This document shows, one piece after another, positions 56,437 to 64,000 of a stretch of 64,000 bases of DNA; position 1 is the stretch's first letter, and each line of letters opens with the position of its first letter. The position numbers and the translations under genes were made by a program. Origin of the DNA: Charina bottae (Eukaryota; Chordata; Lepidosauria; Squamata; Charinaidae); assembly GCA_023362775.1 (NCBI GenBank), contig JALMGJ010000005.1:43173463-43237462 (forward strand), given 5' to 3'. Below the pieces are notes generated by a model that made no database searches, had not been told where the DNA came from, and saw only the letters and a program-made list of their open reading frames with translations.

Positions 56437-59215
56437 CTCTACCGCCCATCTCACCTACGATGACTCTGGGCGGCTTACAATAATAAAAATGGCAGATCGC
56501 TAACCAAACCCATACTCACCTATGATCCTCATTTGATCATTCTCATCAAGTCACTGACTACGTTCATTACAATAACAAAGACAAGTTCTGAATCTGAGAA
56601 AGTAGTTAGAAGCTTCCTTATTAAGACCCAGTCTGTGTCCTTTTTCTTGCTCAAAAATAAAGAGGGCCAGAACAGGAGGAATGAGTTAATTCATCTGGCT
56701 AGGGAAATATAATAATATGGAATTTCTGATTTAAGCTAGCTGGTGTTACAGGTACAAGAAATAAATATTAAGAGATACTATAATATAGTGAAATATGAAT
56801 ATTGGGACACTGACTTTTGATTACCCTGATTCATTCTTTATTCACATGAAAACAGAAATTATAGCAAATTTGCATCTTTAAGCTTTCTCTGAACATCAAA
56901 CAGCTCCTTTCACCTCCACTGTTACCATTTTCTATATAACTTGTGAAACAGAAGGGTTCCTATATTCAAAGAGCCTTTTTTGTGTCATAGAAACCTGCAT
57001 AATCAGGATTTAAATGGGAAAAGCAAGCTCCAGACTCCAGAAGGTCCTTCTTCAAAAGGTGTGCCCAACCTGGTGACAGTAGTGGTGATGGAGAGTAGCT
57101 CAACCCTTAAGGCAGGATTAGAGAACAATCTGCAGCAGCTATTATCATGACTTCCCTATCCATATATGTCATGTGTAAGTAAGATATATAGATTGTGAAT
57201 TCAAAATTAACATAGGCGATAACCACTTCTATTCAAGAAAGAAGGGACAAAAATAAAGCTGGAAATAATGCACCTCCAAGTTTCTTGCAAGCTCAAGAGT
57301 TAACTATGCTATTGCATAGCACATCTGGAATGTCAGCATTTCTGGTTATTACTGATGATGAGAATCTTGTAGATTTTAAAAGGACAGGTTTTCTGTGACA
57401 CTTTATAGCTATGTTCCAGCTTCTTTGTTGGCTTTCTGTAGTAGCTTTCTGATTTTGTTTGGATAATAGTTTTGACATATAAATTTGCATGCAGCCTCTT
57501 CTGCCCAGGCTAATTTCTTCCAAATAACCTACTGTATATAATATTTTACTGTATATGGTAGCTCAGACTCCTCAATAGAACCTTCTATTTTTGCTTTTAA
57601 GTTATATTACATAGTGACCCTCTATATTCCAGTACAGGTATTCCTCGCTTAATAATGGTAATTGGGACCGGCAACTTGTCGCTAAGTGTGTGGTCATAAA
57701 GCATGAAGTCACATGACTATGCCAAATTATGACAGCAGTTGCAGCAGTGCCAGTTGCCATCATTAAGCAAATCCCGTGCAGTCATTTAGTGTGACATCAG
57801 GTGATCGCCATATGCAACCTCCTGCTGGCTTCCCCATTGACTTTGCTTGTTGGAAGCCAGCAATGAAGGTTGCAAATGGCGATCACATGACCACAGAATG
57901 CTGCATCTGGTTGTAAGTGCAAGCTGGTTGCCAGGTGCCCAAATCGTGGTCACATGACCGTGGTGAAGCTGTAACAGTCGCAATTATGAGGACCAGTCGT
58001 AAGCCTCCTCATTCAGCACCATCATAACTTCCAGTAGTAAATATGATGCTCTAGAACAGAGCTTTCCAAACTGTGTGTTGCGACACAAAAGTGTGTCGCC
58101 TGCGGAGCCCAGATGTGTCGCGTCAAAACCCGGAAGCGCTGATGGCGCGGGTTTTCCCGCGGCGACACAACAATGGTGGCACGCGAAAATCCGAAAGAGC
58201 CACAGCCACGGCGGCGCGCAAAAACCGAAAGTGGCAGCAGCGCTTCCAGGTTTTTGTGTGCTGCCGCAATGGCGGCGCTTCCGGGTTTTCCCGCGCTGCT
58301 GCAATGGCGGCACTTCCGGGTTTTCCCGCGGAGACACACCAACGGCGGTTGGTGTGTCGCCGCGGGAAAACTTTGGAAAGCCCTGCTCTAGAAGGAAGAA
58401 TCTTCTGATCTTTCAATACTGATCAAAAAGGGTATATGAAAGCTGCATATGAATTAGGACTGATCCACACCAATGGATCTAAGTTTAACAGCTGGTCTCA
58501 GAAAAAGGAAATTGTGAAGCATAGTTGTAAAGCACTAGAAGTTAACAAACTATTATTTTGGAAGACAGCTTGTAGCAGAATGGCAAGTTAATCAGCTCAT
58601 CACAATGAAAAGCTGATTCAATAAAGCTGAACCAAGATTTTACAAGCAGTTTTGAAAGCAATTGTTTAATGGGCACAAAAGGTAAGATAAGCAGGAAGAC
58701 ACGAAACAAGAGATACAACGCAAATAAAAATAAAATTATTGGAAATTAGGTATTTTAAATATTCTAACAATTATTTATAAACGCTACTCCCTTCTTTTGT
58801 TGGTCTCAATAAGATACCAATGAGAATGCTATGAAAAGTTGATAAAGAGCAAACTTGTGTTGTTATAGCAAACAGTTCTACAAAACCTGTAATATGATTT
58901 CTTCCCATTTTTTAATCTACTACCTGAATGGATCAAATTGTTTTCTTTTTTGCAGTCCACACTGCAGGCAGATTATTTTTTGATGAAGTGGTTTGATTTG
59001 TCAGAATAAGGTATTTCTAAATTTCTAGTTTTCAGGATTTAAGTCAGTTTAGGATAAATGAATAAGATATTCATGAGATATGTATCTCATCATTACGTTC
59101 TCACCCATCATAGGCTCCACTGACTATCCTCTTGCTATCAAAACGAATGCATCTCACCAGTTCTTCATGGCCTTCCAAGACCCGCAAACAGGCCCCACAC
59201 TCAATGTCCCATAAC
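48383..59215 (-). CDS. BTRC: BTRC (beta-TrCP) C-terminal WD40 region, partial
   Basis: Three coding exons: 59105-59215, 55826-55904, 48383-48544. F-box/WD40 substrate receptor of the SCF ubiquitin ligase, which binds phosphodegrons such as those of beta-catenin and I-kappa-B; acts in cytoplasm and nucleus. Visible blades: [89 protein letters not shown], and the end [19 protein letters not shown] and QIVSSS fit BTRC better than FBXW11 (FLNVPPSAQ, QIISSS). The F-box and earlier blades lie past the right edge; I found no further exon up to 64000, so that intron exceeds 4.7 kb. Phases agree across all joints. Confidence 0.95.
48545..55028. other. BTRC intron, mostly unassigned
   Basis: About 6.5 kb. 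Small frames at 50008-50990 and 51494-51893 show no domain. The 49.5-52 kb part looks like ancient repeat but I cannot classify it. A CR1 tail lies at 52276-52335. Confidence 0.45.
52276..52335 (-). repeat. CR1 3' tail fragment
   Basis: TTTATT-rich run followed by CAAATTTATCACCGCCCATC and TCTACAGCAG. Confidence 0.65.
55029..55278 (+). mobile_element. tRNA-headed SINE with CR1-like tail
   Basis: Second copy of the family at 12707-12950, better preserved: GTTTGGTCTAGTGGTTAAGG, GTGAGTTCTAGTCCCGTC, GGGTGACCTTGGGCCAGTCA, then ATAAAGGTGGGATAGAAAAT and AAAT repeats. Confidence 0.82.
55279..55825. other. BTRC intron, no feature
   Basis: AT-rich; a weak trace of the short palindromic repeat near 55690-55745 (GGAGCTGTAGTTCAATAAGC). 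Confidence 0.4.
55826..55904 (-). CDS. BTRC: BTRC WD40 exon (second from last coding)
   Basis: 79 bp encoding [20 protein letters not shown] then CLRTLV. Acceptor CCTTATCAG, donor GTAAGAG. Near-identical to human BTRC. Confidence 0.96.
56010..56040. repeat. (TG)n microsatellite
   Basis: About 15 TG units directly beside a minus-strand SINE. Confidence 0.95.
56047..56380 (-). mobile_element. Sauria-type SINE, minus strand
   Basis: Reverse complement of the SINE at 29686-30048: starts AGGTAAAGGTAAAGGTTCCC (the ACCTTT tail), contains GTCGTGTCCGACTCTAGGGG, GGGATTCGAACCTCC (B box) and ends at GCTGAGCCACCACGCC. It sits between a TG array and an AT array with TATATA at both edges. Confidence 0.87.
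56381..56432. repeat. (AT)n microsatellite
   Basis: About 26 AT units. Confidence 0.95.
56433..56492 (-). repeat. CR1 3' tail fragment
   Basis: TTCTCTACCGCCCATCTCAC and GACTCTGGGCGGCTTACAAT, reverse complement of the CR1 3' hairpin. Confidence 0.7.
56493..57636. other. BTRC intron, no feature
   Basis: AT-rich, no gene or recognised repeat. Confidence 0.45.
57637..58003. repeat. Dispersed repeat of unknown class
   Basis: Reads AGGTATTCCTCGCTTAATAA through GGCTTCCCCATTGACTTTGC, ATCACATGACC and TCATGACCGT-like boxes to GAGGACCAGTCGTAAGCC. I recognise the pattern (GTCGTAAG, CTAAGTG, CATGACC boxes) as a common squamate non-autonomous DNA-transposon-like repeat, but not its class. Confidence 0.55.
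58057..58385. mobile_element. hAT-type MITE, CpG-rich subfamily
   Basis: Termini CAGAGCTTTCCAAACTGTGT and AACTTTGGAAAGCCCTG; exact 8-bp repeat CTCTAGAA at 58049-58056 and 58386-58393. Interior modules as in 46875-47136 but in more copies (GCGCTTCCGGGTTTTCCCGC repeated). Confidence 0.87.
58394..59104. other. BTRC intron, no feature
   Basis: AT-rich, nothing recognised. Confidence 0.45.
59105..59215 (-). CDS. BTRC: BTRC WD40 exon (third from last coding)
   Basis: Encodes [20 protein letters not shown] to IVSGAYDG. Acceptor TTCCGCCAG, donor GTGAGAA. Ser replaces the human Asn in RFDNKR. Confidence 0.96.
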
Positions 59216-62200
59216 CTGGCGGAACACAAGAGAAATAATCATTATGTGTTTTAAAACTATAATTGAATTACAAATTGCAAACTGAACCTGCTTAATAAAA
59301 GCTGAAGTGGGAGAACCTGAAATCTATCTAAATTCTTATTTTGTATCCAGATAATATCAATGTTCAATGCAAAATCTGACTTCATTTCCAACAATTTCAG
59401 GAATAGCTGAGATGACCTTAAGTCACTATTTGACTTGCTATTAGGACTAAATGAGGGACAATACATAGTTGAATCTAGATAAATTGTCAATAGTGGCCCA
59501 CATGAACTTGAGATAAAATTTTCATATTAGACAATAGTATATTTTTGCTGGAAACTGAGTTTGCTAGTGGAAAGAGACTGAGATGGAAGCATTCCTCTAT
59601 AGTTACATCTAAAATGTCTGTTCTTTGATGAAACATGCTATTGTCAACCTTGGTAAACTTTTAGGTTACTATCAAATTGCACTGCATGTGATGATCATTT
59701 TTGGAGCTTCTTCACAAGTGCCTGCTAATGCAGCTGTTAATTTATAAGTGAAATTGAAAGAAAGTAACATATTACCTCAATTGCAATGGCAGACTCATAT
59801 TAAAATGATTGTTCTTCAGCTATAAAGTTCTTATTAATCTGAGTATAGTATATCTAATGCTTATAGTTCCGGATCCATTATAATACAACTAAAAGTTGAC
59901 TTGTTATTTATATGAATCTGGCATAACAATATCTATAATTAGATAGTGCAAACCAGTTACTTAAAAGAGAATCCTGAATTTAGGGATTTGTAATTCAAGT
60001 CTGTAGGACTGTTGCCCTAGGGGAGCAGGTGTTGTTATACACTTTATGACCTATGGATAAAAAGACAGTTGTTACACATTTTATGATCCATGGAGCAAAT
60101 GGCTATATAACTGACTGATCTAAAAGTGTCTCTTTCTGAAAAATAGTTCACTTTTACTTCATTTCTACTCTCTGCAAGTCCTCTGAAATGCAGCAATCAA
60201 GTTTGCTTTTAAGGTTTGTGCTGAGGGCTTTTTTATTTCAACATATTTTTGGGAATGTGAAGAAGCAAAAAGGATGAATGGAGGAAACCTAGATAAGTAG
60301 AGAGATATTCAGGAGATTTTTCAAGCAGATGGAGTTCACAGTTTTATCAGTTGAGTCTGTGTCAGAGCCTTATTTTTGCTTTAATATTCCCTCTCCCTAT
60401 AAAATAGGTTTTAATGCTGTGGAAAAGTGATCAAAATAATTTTTCTGAATGTAGGGCCATTCTCGCCAAAAATGCATATAAGGAAACAGTTATCATATCC
60501 ACTTCAACTATTTCAAAGGAAACACTGTAAAGATAGTTTGTGATACTATCCAAATTTAGTGTAGTGACATAAATTTTAGTAGAGTGATTATGATTTTATT
60601 AGCAGCTCATGCCTGGCCCATTACCCTGCTCATTCTAGCTAACTCTGAACAGGAACTGCAGTATTAAGTAACAGTGTCTAGCCATTCATTCCTCACATTT
60701 TGCTACGGTCACTGAATTCTAGAGAATTAAATTTCATTCTGCTTTTGAGGGTTCAGTGCATATTCTGTTAAAAACCCTACACTACATATTAATAAAGAGT
60801 AAGGAAGTAATACAGAATACTGAAATTATACTCAAAAAGTTTACAATCCACATTCAAAAGACAAGAGAGGGATGGAAGAAGCACTCTACAAAGAAATGTT
60901 TGAATATTAATTCTAAGAAGCATACAGGTCAACTATGCGCTCAACCTTTTGCTGAGATACAACTGCCAACTGCAGCAAAATTCCAGCATATGATTTTTAT
61001 TCCATGTAAGCAGAAAATAATTGTATTCCTCTTTAAATTTATTACCATATTGACATTTATATTAGTTTATTTTACTGTATGTGGTACCCCTGGTTGCTTC
61101 TCAAAGCTCCACAATGTTTAACTGTTTCTTGGTTGGGTTACTACTGGTGTTTGTGTGTTCCAAATATTATATTTTTAGGTTTATCCTGTTTGAGTTTTTT
61201 TCCTAAATAAAAATGATAAGCAAAATCTACTGCTACACTTCCAAGATCATAGCATCAAACAAATTATTTCAAACCAGCTCTCTGACCTTAATTCCAGAGA
61301 AATACACACAATAGGAAAAGAATTGATACCCTAATTGGAATGAGCCCTGTTGACCTAATAAAAAGAGCTACCTTAACAATGTTTATAAACTCAATGAAGT
61401 TTACAGCTTTAGACTGCTAGTAGTAACTTTTTAAATTGACCTTAAGCATCAACTCAAAGCAAGCTTGAAATCACGTTATTCATGGCTGGTGTAGAAACTT
61501 TATGCCAACACAGGAAGGCACTTTTGTCTAAGAAATGTAACAAGGATTGGGACACTGTCATTGGTGGAAAGAAGAACACGTAAAGGGAAGAACGTTTTCC
61601 ACTAAATATTTACATCGAAAGAAAGATCAGGCTGGGCTGGGCTGGGCAAAAACTTGTGCCTGTAGAGAGACAGTTCACTTAAAAAAATTATGATAGCTTT
61701 TAAATTAGTAAAGTGGATTATATAGGAAGACACTGCTTCCTACTTATTCACTTTCTTATTCACAATCACTTCCCAAGCAGTAGATTTTGCCTATCATTTG
61801 CCTTCCTATCACATCCCATCCAACTGTCATCATCTGAACAACTTCTCAAAAATGCACTCTTTGTAGTATGAAATGGACTAATGCTTGGATTATTTCTGGT
61901 GAAGGCAGAGCAAGCGGACTTCCTGAGTCCAGGCCACCTGTTTCAAAAAGGGCCCAAGGCCAAGTGCTATGAGAAAAAAATCAGTTGATAGGTATCAATT
62001 GGGTTTAAGAACTGTATTAAAAACCTCTTAGTGCAAATCCAAATTTTTAAGTAGTTATACCAACTGTGAAGGAAAGCAATCTTCATAACAGCCCACACAA
62101 ACTCTTTCACACATGACATTTAGAGAAAGTAGTCCATCTTTATGTTAAGTGGCACGGAATACAAAAAAAATCTAAATAGCAGTTGCACCTACAAAACTGT

Positions 62201-62233
62201 TTTTTAGAAACACAAATGTAATTCAAAACTACA
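59216..62233. other. BTRC intron, no further exon found
   Basis: About 3 kb of AT-rich sequence. I looked for the next upstream WD40 exon on the minus strand and did not find it. The frame at 60756-61121 is Lys-rich with no domain. Confidence 0.5.
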
Positions 62234-62244
62234 TAGCATAAATT

Positions 62245-63456
62245 CTTATGTTTTGTCATAATAAAAAAGGAACAACTGGAGGAAACACATGAAACCATCA
62301 ATAACATCTTCAATGGAATAAAATTCACAAGGGAAGAAGAAAAGAACAACACACTACCTTTCTTGGACATCCTCATCAGTAGAGGAAATGAGGGCATTCT
62401 AGAAACACAAGTCTACCGGAAATCTACCCACACTAACCAAGTGCTTCATTACCAAAGCAACAACCCAACCTCCCACAAGAGAAGCTGTGTAAGAACATTA
62501 TTCAGACAAACACTAACGCACTGCAGGAACCCAGAACACCAGAAAAAGGAAACAGATAATCTAAACAGTATCTTCCAGCAAAATGGATACCCATGCAACT
62601 TTATCAAAAAGTGCCTGACTACCCAACCCACTACAACACAACCAACAGAAGCTATGAAAAGGATAACACTGCCATACATCAGAAACATCTCAGAAACTAC
62701 CAATAGACTGTTACAACCACATGGCATCACCGTAGCACATAAACCAACCAAAGCCCTTTAGAACATCTTAAGTAACCCAAAAGACCCAGTAGCCCAAGAA
62801 GAAAAAACAGGAGTTATCTACAACATACTAAGTCCTGCTAAGGACTGTAGCAGTCACTATGTAGGACAGACGGGCAGAAGAGTAGCAGAGCGCATCCACG
62901 AACACCAACTAGCAGTCAGAAGACATGATGAAAACTCCTTAATCTCACAAGACATGGACAGACTCAACCATACTTTCAACTGGGAAACTGTAAGCATCTT
63001 AAACCAAGCCAAACCCAAAAATGCTAGAGAATTCCTGGAAGCTTGGCACTCAGACAAAGCAGCCATCAACAGACACATTGAGGTAAACAACATTTACATA
63101 CAATTCATAAGAGTCAATAGAAAAGCCAAAATACCAGAACACCTCCTTGCCGGCAATCAATACCCAGATATACAAAGATTAACACCAAGATTAGCACCAG
63201 AGGAACAATCAAACAGCACAATATACCCTAATCAAGGAACTATTAACACAGTCAATCAACCAAGCAGCAAACAACAGCCCAATCAAGGAACTCCTAAGGG
63301 GAGAACAACACCTCCACCAACACAAGCAGGACAAGCCATTGTATATAAACAGAGAGCAAGTCCCACTCCCTTTTCACACTGAAGATGTTGCCTAGTCTGG
63401 CAATGAAATGTCTGCAAGAAAACAACAAGGCTCAGAGAGCACCAAGGTCTCCACAG
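62245..63456 (+). mobile_element. Penelope-like element, 5'-truncated, GIY-YIG
   Basis: The 11-bp repeat TAGCATAAATT at 62234-62244 and 63457-63467 flanks it. One frame runs from about 62267 to the stop after 63379, with a single in-frame TAG at 62759. It begins in the C-terminal RT region (TLPFLDILISR, QVYRKSTHTNQVLHYQ) and continues into a GIY-YIG nuclease (GVIYNI at 62810; HYVGQTGRRVAERIHEHQ). This RT plus GIY-YIG order defines Penelope-like elements. Most of the RT is missing through 5' truncation. The 3' end carries a hammerhead-like motif and matches the mini-insertion at 11778-11875. Confidence 0.88.
63379..63412 (+). ncRNA. Hammerhead-like motif, partly decayed
   Basis: CTGAAGA, stem II TTGCC/GGCAA, then GAAATGTC (the 11.8-kb copy has GAAACGTC). 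The stem I strand before the core is also altered. It overlaps the end of the element's reading frame. Confidence 0.4.
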
Positions 63457-63467
63457 TAGCATAAATT

Positions 63468-64000
63468 ATTTGATTAAGCTTGTTCACTGTTTATTTTGCA
63501 CTTTTGCATTATGAGGCAATCACAGAATAATTTTTTAAACTTTTTCTTCTTGTAATTCTGATGTTAAGTTATGGTCATATATTTTACATGCTTAATTTGG
63601 ATTTGTGTGCTCCATCCACTATGGCTGGTAAACAGTGGGTTTTTTTTCCCTTTTGGGATGGGTTTGCACATCATCTAAGCTAAACAATAAACAAACAAAC
63701 AAACAAACAAAGAATTAAAATAAATGAATGACATAAAAGTCTGATTCATAGAAGCACTAAATCATTAAATGCAATCTCATATTAATGAGTGTAGCAAGTA
63801 TGCCAGACAGAGAAACAGAGAGACAATACATATTCCAAACAGCTTATTACAAACAAATATGTGTAGCAGTAATCTAATGCTTCCCTACTCATCTAAAATA
63901 AGAAATGATGAATAATGAATCCAGCGTGCGCACACAGAGGCTTTATGTCAAAGTAGCTTTTTGTTGGGAAAAGTTGTATTTAGATACACCACTGCTATCT
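63468..64000. other. BTRC intron, (AAAC)n near 63687-63712
   Basis: AT-rich with one AAAC microsatellite. No exon recognised before the window edge. Confidence 0.5.

Noticed and set aside
48383..59215. FBXW11 instead of BTRC
   Set aside because: [17 protein letters not shown] and the linker before RSPSRTYTY fit BTRC better; FBXW11 has FLNVPPSAQ and QIISSS as I recall.
60756..61121. 121-codon Lys-rich frame in the BTRC intron
   Set aside because: AT-rich chance frame with no recognisable family.

Overview
The window is nuclear DNA from a vertebrate, most likely a squamate reptile (lizard or snake). The evidence is a full-length BovB LINE beside Sauria-type tRNA-derived SINEs ending in ACCTTT repeats, CR1 and L3-like LINEs, Penelope-like and DIRS-like elements, hAT-type MITEs, and AT-rich introns with many tetranucleotide arrays. 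I cannot name the species.

Two protein-coding genes are present, both on the minus strand. The first, at 8008-31117, is a complete 12-coding-exon class II facilitative hexose transporter. I spliced it by eye from GT/AG sites, and every exon phase closes to give 542 codons. Its sequence is GLUT5/GLUT9-like. Its position beside BTRC, in the chromosomal neighbourhood that also holds FGF8/FBXW4 in vertebrates, suggests SLC2A15, a transporter known from fish and, to my knowledge, missing from placental mammals. The second is the 3' end of BTRC (beta-TrCP, an SCF ubiquitin-ligase receptor): three WD40-coding exons (59105-59215, 55826-55904, 48383-48544) plus a spliced, wholly non-coding terminal exon starting at 43161. 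The rest of BTRC lies beyond the right edge. The two genes are head-to-tail, but nothing suggests a functional link.

Layout: 1-8 kb holds a CR1 fragment with an open RT frame running off the left edge, a BovB with an 11-bp target-site duplication (TSD), and a short BovB 3' end. 8-31 kb is SLC2A15, its introns loaded with LINE, SINE and foldback insertions. 31-39 kb is intergenic, with a pair of hAT MITEs and a truncated LINE. 39.3-43.2 kb is unusually free of repeats and may be BTRC 3'UTR. 43-64 kb is BTRC terminal exons and introns, with a DIRS-like relic, two hAT MITEs, SINEs and a Penelope-like element with a GIY-YIG endonuclease.

The most unusual signal is a set of hammerhead-ribozyme-like motifs (CTGAAGA, stem II, GAAACGT) in two Penelope-like repeat families. 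One family forms near-perfect foldback palindromes carrying the motif once per arm in opposite orientations. The other includes a 98-bp insertion that is little more than the motif, flanked by a 14-bp TSD. All calls are by inspection only; no alignment, database search or folding was run.
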